DNA from: Jimgerdemannia flammicorona
Lineage: Eukaryota; Mucoromycota; Endogonomycetes; Endogonales; Endogonaceae
NCBI GenBank assembly: GCA_003990745.1
Contig: RBNI01001730.1
Coordinates: forward strand, 1 to 21,069
Reading direction: 5' to 3'
DNA: 21,069 nt
Made by a program: the position numbers and the translations under genes. Below the pieces are notes generated by a model. The model had not been told where the DNA came from, did no database searches, and worked only from the letters and a program-made list of their open reading frames with translations. Shown piece after piece: positions 1-18,615 of this stretch. Within the stretch, counting starts at the first letter, position 1. Every line of letters begins with the position of its first letter.

Positions 1-2
1 TT

Positions 3-251
3 TTTGCAGATACATACATTTCTTACATCTCTCACCTCCTCTCGCAACGTCAATTCCAAAAGGCGACGGAGATTTACTGGAAGGCCACCAAATCCGTCAC
101 CGACCGCGATGCTTTTGAGCTGCGATATCGAGAGTTGGTAGAGGGCGGGACGGAGGATGGGAAGGTTAAAAATGCGGTACTGGGCGAGGCGGGATCGGCG
201 AGCGAGGACCAAGAGACGAGAGATGAGGAGAACATCGAGATGGACGATTGA
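3..251 (+). CDS. 3' end of a gene, possibly a HAT/TPR-repeat protein (partial)
   Basis: An open frame enters from the left edge and stops at TGA 249-251. A possible splice acceptor (a T-run followed by gcag, ending at 9) lies at the edge, so the last exon may begin at 10. The visible peptide includes FQKATEIYWKATKSV followed by DAFELRYREL, which resembles a helical HAT or TPR repeat (A-x-x-IY-x-x-A pattern followed by a W/F..Y..L helix). It ends in a very acidic tail finishing EENIEMDD. Such repeats occur in RNA-processing scaffolds such as Utp6, but the fragment is too short to name the protein. The base composition is normal genic and CpG-containing. Its 3' end faces the 3' end of the ABC transporter (convergent pair). 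I am fairly sure it is coding and unsure of the family. Confidence 0.5.
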   Translation, partial: FADTYISYISHLLSQRQFQKATEIYWKATKSVTDRDAFELRYRELVEGGTEDGKVKNAVLGEAGSASEDQETRDEENIEMDD

Positions 252-616
252 GGTAGATTTCTGGCGTGGAGATGGGATGGGACGAGCTATGTGAATTTGT
301 ATAACTGATTGTAGATTATTTTGGGTGGTAATGCCAATTGATGGATGTATAAGACGCACAGGAAATTTACGAGCTGTTGCTATGAATGACCATGGAGTAG
401 TGTAGAGCTTGTTTGGCGAATGATTGTTTAAATAATTTGTGAAGGACCCTTGACGATAATTAGTATCTAGATTTGTTGAAAGGACGATAGCAACCCCCCC
501 CCGAACCACGAATACATTCGGTTTGGAACAAGTTGGGGGACGACTGAGCTAGTAGTCATTTCAAAGCTATACCAAATTTGAGTCGTTTTATTGAATACAT
601 TTTTTGTTTTTGTTTT
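252..616. other. Convergent 3' intergenic region
   Basis: This gap separates two genes whose 3' ends face each other. It should hold both 3' UTRs and polyadenylation sites. A minus-strand AATAAA (587-592) lies about 25 nt past the stop of the ABC transporter and is a plausible poly(A) signal for it. There is a short C run near 492-501 and a T/G-rich stretch near 601-618. I see no conserved gene or RNA here. Confidence 0.6.
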
Positions 617-7531
<6,915 letters not shown>

Positions 7532-7898
7532 TATTGTTACCGCTGTGGAATGAGGTGCGGTGGCAGTGTCTACAATGGTTTTATAGCAAGTTGCCTGATG
7601 GCGCAAGTCAGCAGTCTCGATGCCGCAGTAATTTTTCCGTATTGAGACATGATTCGTTACAATACGCGGCATTGAACCCCTATCTATGATCTAATTCTGA
7701 CGCAGGTTTTTTGTTCAGAAACTACGTAACATAAAGCACGGAGAAAACAATATCAAAACATCCGAGCATAATTTTGCGAGACATATCAGCCAACTCCGTC
7801 CGAAATTGAAAGATTTGAAGCATGAATAAAATATTGCTTTTGTTAAATAAAACGTAAAAAGCTAGGGCTCGACGTCTCCCCATTCGATACGAAGCCCT
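7532..7898. other. Promoter region of the ABC gene and 3' flank of the lectin gene
   Basis: About 370 bp between two minus-strand genes arranged in tandem. It should contain the lectin poly(A) site (right part, AT-rich around 7820-7860) and the transporter promoter and leader (left part). The 12-mer TGACGCAGGTTT at 7698-7709 recurs at 8892-8903 upstream of the dynamin gene. The sequence directly upstream of 7531 is open in frame to an ATG at 7672, so part of it could be coding. No convincing TATA box on the minus strand was found. Confidence 0.5.
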
Positions 7899-8596
7899 TC
7901 ATAACTCTTCATCCACATCTGCATCAAACAACACGTCGGTCGTTCCTCTTTCATCTCCTGCCGGTTCCAGGTCCCAAAGTTGATTGTCATGACCTTGATA
8001 CTCCAACATCCGCAGGTTAACGATGATCCTAGCCCCGTCCTCGTCCAAGCCAAAGCCAGCGCGGCCCGAAATGTCGAGCACCATCTTTGACTTAGCCAGG
8101 CAATAGAGGAAACCGTCTCTGTACCCGAATCTCTGGTTGTCGGAATTCTGGATCGTCTTTCGGTCGTATTGGCAGATGTAAGCGTTGTTTTTAATGACGC
8201 CTAAGATTAGGAGGTAAGAAATTAAACATTGATAAGCGCGAAGTTTCCCTGCCAAAGTGCTTGTTCATGCGCAAAAGTCTCAGAAATATCTCTCGGTCGT
8301 ACCACCCCGAATATCCAAAACTTTTCGAGATTTTTTGTTTACTAGATAGCCATCGTCGTAGTACCAAAGCTGGTTGTCGCGGTCCGAGTCGAACTTCTGG
8401 GGCCAAAGCAAGATCTTTGCGTCTGCCTGTGTGCGTGTATCAGCCAGTTCAGCGTGTAAAATCAAAACGTGTGTTGCTCACAATTTAATTTTCAAACTCA
8501 TTAATGCACTGATACCTTCATTGAAGCTCCATCAACATCTACAACCTTGCCACTCAATCGAGATTTGATATAGAAGAATCCGTCAGGAATGCTCAT
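7899..8596 (-). CDS. Cytosolic ricin-B-type beta-trefoil lectin, three repeats
   Basis: Small carbohydrate-binding-fold protein. Exons (minus): 8596-8516, 8426-8303, 8200-7899, with introns of 89 and 102 bp; total 507 nt, 168 aa. It consists of three beta-trefoil repeats of the ricin-B type, each with a V-x-D-x-x-G core followed by a Q-x-W-type motif: VVDVDG then DNQLW (44-48); VLDIRGG then DNQRF (89-93); VLDISG then DNQLW (140-144). The middle motif has Phe instead of Trp. The length matches a single complete trefoil. There is no signal peptide and no enzyme domain, so it is a lone lectin module, as often found in mushroom cytosolic lectins with glycan-binding or anti-predator roles (family knowledge, not shown here). 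The C-terminus is acidic, ending in DADVDEEL. The start ATG at 8596 begins the first repeat almost immediately. It is divergent from the dynamin gene. Sugar specificity cannot be told. Confidence 0.85.
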
Positions 8597-8665
8597 CCTT
8601 GAAGTCAGTCTACAGAGTGATGATCTGTGTGGGGCAGTATTTCATCACATGTTCCAAGCCACACA

Positions 8666-8673
8666 TGACGTCA
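8666..8673. promoter_or_regulatory. CRE/ATF-type palindrome TGACGTCA
   Basis: Perfect 8-bp palindrome TGACGTCA, the classical binding site of CREB/ATF-family bZIP factors. It lies 70 bp upstream of the lectin ATG and about 660 bp upstream of the dynamin ATG. The match is seen directly; use as a regulatory site is inferred from sequence and position only. Confidence 0.45.
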
Positions 8674-8743
8674 CGCCTAGGTTGCACTATCACACAAAAA
8701 GGTCGAGCGTAGAACGGTTAGAGATATATGTTGGTATAAACAT

Positions 8744-8751
8744 CACATGTG
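8744..8751. promoter_or_regulatory. CACATGTG E-box-like palindrome
   Basis: Perfect palindrome CACATGTG about 150 bp upstream of the lectin start. Related CACATG hexamers occur at 8646-8651 and 8662-8667, and the 10-mer CATCACATGT appears twice (8643-8652 and 8741-8750). E-boxes of this type bind bHLH factors in fungi; functional use is inferred. Confidence 0.3.
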
Positions 8752-9217
8752 TCATAACAGGACTCATACATTATGGTCATGAGAGACCCTGACGAAGTGT
8801 TTATTGATGCAATCAAATGCTGAAAAGAATGAAGAAGCGCAAATAGCCTACGCATGTGAGTTTAATTCATGAATTTCGTCGGTCGCGAATGTGACGCAGG
8901 TTTATGGTCACGGCGCGTGGCCTCGCTTTCGTTGTTTTAGCTTATTATAGTTCAATATCATGCTGTAATGCAGTATCATTGATGTGAAAGATGGAATGAA
9001 ACATGGCATTTGAGAAACTCTATTTTGGTCAATGCAGCTTGCAAAAGGTGTCCGAGAATGGTGTCTGGGATGCCCAATCCCCGCTTCCCACGGTATGACG
9101 GATCATGCGTTAGACGTGACTTACCGATCGAATGAGCATCCGATGTTGAAGAGTAGCCCTAGATATCCTCGTAACATTCATGTCGCAACAGAGTGTATAG
9201 ATGAAACAAGAGAAAGA

Positions 9218-9226
9218 TATATAAAA
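9218..9226 (+). promoter_or_regulatory. TATA box of the dynamin-like gene
   Basis: TATATAAAA at 9218-9226 lies 109 bp upstream of the ATG at 9335. Transcription would then start near 9250 and produce a leader of roughly 85 nt, mostly made of the CA-rich repeat. This supports the ATG at 9335 over the upstream in-frame ATG at 9032, which would lie before the promoter. Confidence 0.5.
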
Positions 9227-9265
9227 CCTGGCGACATCACTACGCCGTCTCTCATCCATCGTCAT

Positions 9266-9333
9266 CAAAACAAAAAACAAAAAACAAAAAACAAAAAACA
9301 AAAAACAAAAAACAAACAAACAAACAAACAAAC
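9266..9333 (+). repeat. (CAAAAAA)6(CAAA)5 tract ending next to the dynamin start codon
   Basis: Cytosines are spaced exactly seven bases apart from 9271 to 9313 (six CAAAAAA units) and then four bases apart to 9333 (five CAAA units). The ATG follows at 9335. As RNA this would be an unstructured A-rich leader reaching almost to the start codon. Such leaders can favour initiation in fungi, but that effect is an inference here. Confidence 0.9.
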
Positions 9334-9334
9334 C

Positions 9335-10185
9335 ATGAACAGGGCCAAACACCTGAGCTCTCTATCCAAGTCCAAATATGGACATAAAGACGCGATTCTA
9401 ATTGAAATCCTGAAAAAGCTGCGTGAGGCCGGGGCGCAGGCCGACATTGAGCTCCCTACGCTTGTGTTCTGTGGCAATCAGTCCGCTGGAAAAAGCTCAC
9501 TTATCGAAGCGATTGCTGGCGTCCCTCTTCCCAGGTACGGATGTTCACCGGACACTGTTGTTTATGATTACCCCAGGATCATCAGAAAAATAACTATTGC
9601 TATTGTATGTTCACAATAACAGATCGGACGGGACATGCACGAGGTGCCCAATGGAAATCCGTCTTATGGCCTCCGACGAGCCTTGGCGTTGCCAGGTGTC
9701 CGTGAGATGGGAGTTCGACTCGGATGGACAACGACTGGATAAAATGGAAGAGAGACCTTTCGGTAATCCGATCACCAATCCAAATGAAGTTGAAATAACC
9801 GTCCGGCGGGCTCAAAAAGCCGTTCTCAATCCGAAGCAAGACCAACAGATTTACGAGAGTTACCTGTTCGGCACCAAAAGCTACATCAACGATGCTGCTA
9901 CGAATCTTTTAAAGTTCAGCAAGAACATTATCTGCATTGAGATTAGGGGAGAGGATACCTTGAACCTTTCTCTGATCGACTTGCCCGGGATAATCCGACA
10001 CACGGAAAGTAAAGAGGAACGTCATCTTGTCACTATCATTGAGGAGTTGGTGCAACAGTACATAGCAAATGAGAACAGTATCGTGATTGCGACTATAGCA
10101 TGCAAAGGTAAGAAATGATTATAATTTCGTCTTTTCTGCAATTTTTTGTAAGCACGAATTCAAACAAACAAAACAAACAAACAAA

Positions 10186-10237
<52 letters not shown>

Positions 10238-12025
10238 ATCGCCATTTACATTTATTATATTCCAGATGACATTGAAAATCAGGCGATTGTGTCCATGGCC
10301 AGAGAAATCGACCCAGAGGGCCAGCGGACCCTTGGGGTTCTCACCAAGCCAGACACGATCGAGAAGGGGTGCCACGAGATGTGGGTGAAGATATTTAAGG
10401 GCGAGGCACACCAACTACGACTCGGGTACTTTTTGGTGAAGAACCCCACAAAAGCGGAGCTAGACAAGGGCATCTCATTCGAACATGCACGCAAAACCGA
10501 GATGGATTTTTTTTCGCGAAGTCCTTGGACCAGCCTGTCAAAAAAACGAATGGGAGTCGACAACTTGGCGACCACGCTGTCCGATATCCTCCTTTCCGCT
10601 ATAAGGACCAAGATTCCGGATATCAAACAAGACGTTACCAGCCTACTAGATAAGGTATGCGGGTGAACTATTCCGAATTGTACTTGTTAAATGTTGAAGG
10701 CTTTTTTGTTGACGCTTTTGGTGACGCTTTTGTTTTCTGCAGTGCCGCGAAAACTTGCGGGCGCTACCCGATCCTCCAAACTTGGATCCCCACCTTGAGG
10801 CGTGCTGTCTCATCAACAAGTTTGTGAATCGCCTTCAATCTTGGATTGATGCTGATAAGGACAGCAGAATATGGCAGAGCGCAGTCGAAACGTTCGCCAA
10901 ATTCAAGAAGGATATTCGAAACGTGGGCCCACGGTTTGGATTGAAGAGTGGCAACGAAGAAGGTGTTACGAGCAGGATCGAGCTTGCCGAACTTGGGTGA
11001 GTAAACGGTTATAAATAATTTTCAAGAACCCTCTTAGTGTACCACACTTCATAAACACTGTTCGATCGAACATCATCTAGGTTTGCCTATAAAAAGAGAA
11101 AAATATCTATCCAAGATGTCGAGCGGATCTACGCAATCATAGATGACCCTCATGACGATGGTTCCGCCATTCTTGATGATGGTTATACCATCGTAACAGA
11201 AGATCAAATCGAAGACCTTTTACACCGTTCTCGTGGCCGACAACTGCCTGCTGGCGGCTTTATTCCGTATCAAACGCTACGAACGATTGTCGAAAGGTTT
11301 CACGGAAAATGGATGGTGCCAACTATGGAGTGCCTCTCAGCCGTAGCAACAACCTTTGCCACCGAATTGGAAATAGCGGTCGAAGAAGTATTCGGCAAAT
11401 ATCCGGATGTCGCTGGAATTATATGGTGAGTTCTACACGTCCTTTTGGGAAATGCGTGTGCTTGTTAACCCAAACTAATTGTGATGAATTATTATCTGAA
11501 TTTTACTCTTTTCCTTCACGAAGCGAGCTCGTACGTGATCTTCTTTATACGCTCCAAAAAGATGCCGGCGAGGAACTCCGAAGACTCGTCAAAATGGAAC
11601 AAGGACATCCGTTTACGTCCAACGACGAGGACCTTGCGACATTCCAGACGCAGTTCGAGCAGCGCGCAAGAATTATCATCGACTCCGAAATCAGCACAGG
11701 TCAAGATGACACTCGAGTTAGTCGGAGCGTCGCCCCGGAAGTGATGACCATCATGGCTGGCGTCGCAGGATACTCCAAAATTGCGCAACAGAGGATCATC
11801 GACAACATACCAATGACCATCGACACTAAGCTGTTGAAAGAGTTTGGCGAACGCGTCCAGCCAATGTTGGTAAAGCAACTGGGTCTTCTACGTTCGGGCG
11901 GCGATCTTGACGTGGCGACTCTGATGGTGGAGAACGCCGAGCTTGCATCTCAGCGCCAGAAGCTTTTGGGACAACAAGACACCTTGCTTGAAATACGCAA
12001 GGATGTCATCAAGTTTGGAATCTGA
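9335..12025 (+). CDS. Dynamin-superfamily GTPase, Mx-like architecture, 6 exons
   Basis: Large GTPase of the dynamin superfamily; members self-assemble into helices or rings on membranes or other polymers and couple GTP hydrolysis to remodelling. Exons: 9335-9534, 9623-10107, 10266-10654, 10743-10996, 11081-11425, 11524-12025; total 2175 nt, 724 aa. The G domain is complete: G1 GNQSAGKS (47-54), G2 region GTCTRCPME (70-78) with the switch-I Thr, G3 DLPG (186-189), G4 TKPD (255-258). A helical stalk follows, then a C-terminal GED-like region that includes LMVENAELASQRQKLLGQQD. There is no PH domain, no proline-rich tail and no transmembrane segment, so the layout resembles Mx proteins and their many fungal relatives rather than classical dynamin or mitochondrial fusion dynamins. 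Intron lengths are 88, 158, 88, 84 and 98 bp. The biological role in fungi is not established from sequence; vesicle, organelle or antiviral-type functions are all possible. Confidence 0.95.
10161..10234 (+). repeat. (CAAA)n tract plus 48-A homopolymer in dynamin intron 2
   Basis: Intron 10108-10265 carries CAAA units (10161-10186) followed by an uninterrupted run of 48 adenines (10187-10234), ending about 30 bp before the acceptor at 10265. It makes this the longest intron of the gene (158 bp against 84-98). The exact number of A residues is likely uncertain because of sequencing slippage. Confidence 0.9.
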
Positions 12026-12349
12026 ACGTGAGAGGCATTTCATATTTTACGTGGTCTTATTCATTTTTCTCCTTGCGTTTTTTACTTTTTGTGTAGTGAA
12101 TTGTATTTGGCGGTAAAATGTACATAAAATAGTCATGAAAAAAATAAACGGAATTGGGATTAGGAAGTCGATGTTGGAATTGGATGCCATAGCCACTTTC
12201 GTAACTGGTCGTTTTGACCCAAACATTAATCAGAATAGGTTTGTTTACTATGGTAACTATATACAATTGACAAACCTATGCAAACAAATTGGGCAAACGC
12301 AGAGCTAACGTAATTCAATGTTTATCCGACCGGAATGGATGCCGATTTC
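12026..12349. other. Convergent 3' region of dynamin and carboxylesterase genes
   Basis: This gap separates the stops of two convergent genes and should hold both 3' ends. A plus-strand AATAAA at 12143-12148, 118 nt past the dynamin stop, is a candidate poly(A) signal. No protein or RNA gene was recognised. Confidence 0.6.
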
Positions 12350-14947
<2,598 letters not shown>

Positions 14948-15158
14948 TTTTTTGTCTGGAAAAAGATACAGTAGACGGGGATAGTTATATATGATTTCCG
15001 AATGTTTCATACCGCATGAATATGTCATGCGCCGGTTGCGACGTCACCGCACCAGCCTTGGTAAGTAAGATCAACGAAATTAATGTAAACCAGATCGACG
15101 CCTACAACCCAGTTAATTAAGCATCTGGCCTAAAGGCTCTAGTCCAAATCCTTAGCCC
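14948..15158. other. Upstream region of the carboxylesterase
   Basis: Normal-composition DNA with CpG present. It contains the TATA box listed separately and no recognisable gene. An open frame upstream of the ATG reaches 15028 but codes for nothing recognisable. Confidence 0.5.
14985..14991 (-). promoter_or_regulatory. TATA box of the carboxylesterase gene
   Basis: TATATAA on the minus strand lies about 38 bp upstream of the ATG at 14947. If used, the leader would be only some 10 nt long, ending in AAAAAA just before the ATG. The motif is clear; use is inferred. Confidence 0.35.
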
Positions 15159-15552
15159 GAATTCTTAGCCAAGTGTCAAATCTTCTGTTACACATGCAAA
15201 TCCGTTGATCCCAGCATACATATGCAATGACACACCAGATTAATGTATTCTTTGATCCAGCGTTTCCCTTTTATTTTTACATCCATTATCTGAATTCCCT
15301 TCGTTTCTATATTCCGCTCTAGCATAAGCGAACCCCATTTCTGCTGACTCTCTCGACTTCACGTCGTCTGAATTCCATTTCCCTTCCTCGTCCCGCGTTT
15401 GAATTCTCCTTCAACATATCCCTCACCTGGATTCCCTTTCTATCTCTTGTCCCAATCCCCCCTCTAATTCCCTTTTACATATCTCCTGTCCGAATTCTGT
15501 TTCCCTTGAATTCTCTCCAATATATCTCTCAGCCGGATCCTCTTCCTATTCC
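15159..15552. repeat. Degenerate pyrimidine-rich repeat block with six GAATTC sites
   Basis: The plus strand is dominated by C and T (mainly from 15250) and repeats variations of a CTGAATTCCCTTTC phrase followed by an ACATATCTCTC phrase. GAATTC occurs at 15159, 15292, 15370, 15401, 15492 and 15508, far above chance for about 350 bp. Between them are near-matches (GGATTCCC, CTAATTCCC, GGATCC). It looks like an old, diverged minisatellite, lying between the last normal gene and the CpG-free repeat region. No coding potential was seen on either strand. Confidence 0.6.
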
Positions 15553-15599
15553 AATGATGTTTATTTTGAGAATATATATATTGTATTCAAAAGACAGTA

Positions 15600-16221
15600 G
15601 AACTGCTACTGTTATATGTCAAAAACAAGGGCGATCAACTTGTAGGATTTGCAATCAAGTAGAGTTATGAATAAATTTTCTCTTTTTTATTTCGCAATTC
15701 TGGAAGCCTCACATTTCTTGATCTCAACAACATATTTGCCACCCACCCTATAGTTAATTATAGTATAATACCCACTGTTGCAGATGTGTAAAATATGGAG
15801 CCCATTTCTCATGAATATATGTCCCTTTACTATTCTCTAACACCCAGATAGATCTCCTTACTGATATACTATATCTACAAGTAGAATATCATATATTTTA
15901 TATATACTACTTAATTACTATCAAAATATCTCCACCAATCTTATTTGGCCAAAAGCTTATAATATATAAAAAGAAGAATATTTCTGATATTTGATCTTTA
16001 TAAAATATAAAGAGAGAGCTTTAATTATCTAATAATAAAAATATTAACAGATGTTTAAAATATATATAAAAAAATCTATATCTCTATAATATATTTATTA
16101 TATATGATAATTTTTTTTAATTTTAATTTACAATGTTATCTTTTATTTTCTAATTATTTATAATATATTTAATATTCTTAAAAATTAAAATCTAGATTAA
16201 GTTTCTGAGTCAGATTTAAAT
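15600..16221. other. AT-rich gene-free flank
   Basis: Very AT-rich sequence with many short TATA and homopolymer stretches. CpG is present up to about 15693 and then absent. No open frame and no recognisable gene; probably decayed transposon or LTR sequence. Confidence 0.5.
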
Positions 16222-16319
16222 TAAATTAAATATATTACTAATTTAGCTATTTTTTAAATTAAATATACTACTAACTTGATTATTTTTAAATTAGATATAC
16301 TATTAACTTAGTGTGATAG
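16222..16319. repeat. Three imperfect tandem copies of a 32-33 bp AT-rich unit
   Basis: Units start at 16222, 16255 and 16287, each beginning TAAATTA(A/G)ATATA and continuing with a CTA.TAA(C/T)TT-type core. They lie upstream of the retroelement coding remains, possibly within an LTR or its leader. Confidence 0.7.
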
Positions 16320-16443
16320 TTGATCTGAATTAGAAATATAAATCAGAGAAATAGACATTTGATTGTAGTATTTGAATCTGATTCTCAAATATAATATAGT
16401 CTTACAAATAGTAGTCATATTTAATATATAGAAACTTTAACAG

Positions 16444-16537
16444 ATGTTAAAGTATTCATAGATATTAAAAGTATTCATAAATATTAAAGTATTTGCAGAT
16501 GTTAAAGTATTTACAGATGTTAAAGTATGACTTACAG
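16444..16537. repeat. Five tandem copies of an 18-bp unit
   Basis: Units of 18, 19, 18, 18 and 21 bp follow the pattern AT(G/A)TTAAAGTATT...CAG. No spacers separate them, so this is a simple tandem repeat. Its position upstream of the gag remains suggests an LTR or untranslated leader of the retroelement. Confidence 0.8.
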
Positions 16538-16820
16538 GAAATATAGTTATAACTTAGCTATCTTATAGCTAGCAAACTTATATAAATATTCTCAATATCT
16601 AGAATAAATAAACCTTAGATCAAAACAGTTTAAAGTAAAGAGAAAGTAAGAGAACTAGTAAGCCTATAGGCAGATATACTTTAAACTCATCCACCTCTAC
16701 ATCTCAAGGACTCTATGAAGTTAAAGAAGATCAAGTTTTCAAGATATAGAAATTCAATATACTTATATGGTTATGCATTTACTATATTATAACTTAGTGT
16801 CCATTAGCTGGTGATTCAAG

Positions 16821-17336
16821 ATAAATCCCTCACTTTCAAGCTAAATAATGAATAATTACTACTACTTAAACAACTATACAAATCAAATTATATAAGACAT
16901 CCAGATAAGATAAATATAAGATTACTAGTATTCTACAAATATACTTCAGATGAATAAATTATCATATTTATAATGACTTTGAGTAGTATATTACTATAAG
17001 GATCCTAACAACAAGATAGTAAGTATATAGCTCCTATGTTCTTTAGTCTCTAAGAACTAGCAAGAGCAGTATTCATAGCTATAACCCATGTGGGAAACAA
17101 TAATAATGCTGTGCTGATAGCACAGAAGGCCTGGCTCTAAACTATCTACTATATAGATAAGATCAAATAAGCTCTGAAGGATTAGCTCAATATAATATGC
17201 CAAGAAATGAGTGAGAATCTAAATATATTCTACACCAGAATCTGATATTAGATAATTCTTACTAATTATACTAATACTATCTGAGATCAAGTAACTAAAG
17301 CAATCTTTATAAAAAAGAGTTTACTCAGAGATAGCC
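16821..17336 (+). other. Retroelement leader / possible start of gag
   Basis: AT-rich sequence between the possible primer-binding site and the clearest gag frame. It has short interrupted open stretches (for example around 17040-17140) that may be the beginning of gag, but no motif is recognisable. Confidence 0.3.
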
Positions 17337-17960
17337 ATGGCTATCTGCTCATCACCAGTAGTCCTGGACCTACTACAGAAGGTTACCTATGCTCAGCAAT
17401 ACTGGATAGCCAGATATCTACAAGACTATATAATAGAAAGAGTCACTGGAGTCAAAATTAAAGTACTTAAGGCAATTAGTATAATTTCTATCATAGTGAT
17501 CAATCAAAATACACTTCAGCTAAGAGTTACTAAGTAGTAGAGAAACAGCAACCCTATGGAGGAACTAGCCAAGAAGTTTACTGAAATGACTGCTCATCTA
17601 GGAGATATAGTAAAGGAAATTAGGAGAAGAGATTACTGTATAGTTCAGAAGTTTACTGCTATCTCAGATAAGAAGATAGGTATTTGCTACATCTGTGAAG
17701 AAGGCTACTACTCATATAACGGTATAAGTGAAATCAAGTATAAGGTCTAGTCAAGCAATACTACTCAAAATAAGAAACAGACTAATACTATCATCTTTGA
17801 GGAGATTGAGGAATCAGATGAAGAAGAATGGGAAACCTACTCTACTGAGACTGTCAAGAAGAATATCTGCAAGTAACTCTACAAGAGACCATCTGAAAGA
17901 CTCAAGAACCCTGTGAAAAAATAAATAGAAACTGCTATAGAAAGCCAAGGTAAAGAAATA
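17337..17960 (+). pseudogene. Gag-like remnant with degenerate CCHC zinc knuckle
   Basis: Open pieces include 17337-17537 and 17556-17750. The second (MEELAKKFTEMTAHLGDIVK...) looks like the end of a Ty3/Gypsy capsid region and leads into CYICEEGYYSYNG near 17685-17723. This resembles a CCHC zinc knuckle in which the two first cysteines remain, the histidine position reads Tyr (one C-to-T change from His) and the last cysteine is not recognisable. An acidic stretch (EEIEESDEEEWE) follows. Several in-frame stops make it non-functional. Assignment as gag rests on position and the knuckle. Confidence 0.45.
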
Positions 17961-18216
17961 TATCAAGATATAGAGCTGGAACAGGTTGTTTAAGATATTA
18001 TTCAAGGAACTACCCTAGCTAGTAAAGGAGAAAAAAAGAAGAAGCTTTACAAAACTAAGACTTTCAAGTATAATATCTTCAATCTTTGACTAGCTGACAG
18101 AAATACTCATATTCAGATAGAAAATAAGATATAGACTTACTGAGATAACCAAGGAGTAAGGATGGAAGATAACTGAGGTCAATAATGTTCAAGAAGACTC
18201 TAGAGAAGAAAGTGAA

Positions 18217-18615
18217 GATAATTATAAGATTTCTGTCTATATAACCTATCAAATCAAAGATAGAATCTTTGAGACTATTAATGATACTAGAGTAGAAGAA
18301 TGCCTTCTCAGCAAGAAAGCAGCAGACTGCCTAGGTTGGAAGGTTGAAGAAGCAACCAAATTGGTATTTATCACAGCAGATAGCATAAGAGTCATATCTC
18401 TAGAAAAGATCTGAGATATTTCCATCAAGTTTGGAGGAGCAACTATTTCAGTAGATGTGATCATAACTAATGCTACCAACTATGTCATCCTTATTAGTAA
18501 CCAGTGGCTTCATAAAGCTAGAGCAATAATTGATCTAAATGCTCAGAAGATACAGATCATTTATTGAGGTCAGAAGATATGAATTTCCATCAATGTCAAT
18601 AAAGAAGTACTGTCT
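18217..18615 (+). pseudogene. Retropepsin (aspartic protease) remnant
   Basis: In frame with the downstream dUTPase and RT. The order is characteristic of Ty3/Gypsy proteases: an active-site stretch reading NDTRVEECLLSKKAADCLGW (18280-18339), then FGGATISVDVI, then ISNQWLHKARAIIDL. The catalytic D-T-G reads D-T-R, a single G-to-A change, and three TGA stops fall where Arg would be expected (CGA to TGA). Inactive as written. Confidence 0.65.

Larger units (their letters stand above)
8597..9334. other. Divergent promoter region between lectin and dynamin genes
   Basis: A 738-bp gap whose two flanking genes are transcribed away from each other. It holds a CRE-like palindrome and several CACATG motifs near the lectin start, and a TATA box and a CA-rich leader near the dynamin start; these are listed separately. 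The middle (about 8770-9200) contains an open frame running into the dynamin start but no recognisable protein, and I treat it as non-coding. Confidence 0.6.

Noticed and set aside
7532..7672. 47-residue N-terminal extension of the ABC transporter
   Set aside because: Open and in frame, so not excluded, but its sequence is not family-like and the first TMD0 helix starts right after the ATG at 7531.
7899..8596. Ricin-like toxin
   Set aside because: Only the lectin (B-type trefoil) fold is present; there is no catalytic A-chain-type domain and no signal peptide.
9032..9334. In-frame N-terminal extension of the dynamin-like protein from an ATG at 9032
   Set aside because: It would translate the TATA box and the CA repeat into a low-complexity K/Q/N/T stretch and shows no domain; the conserved protein begins just after 9335.
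16444..16537. CRISPR-like array
   Set aside because: The units are directly adjacent without unique spacers, and the DNA is fungal; it is a simple tandem repeat.
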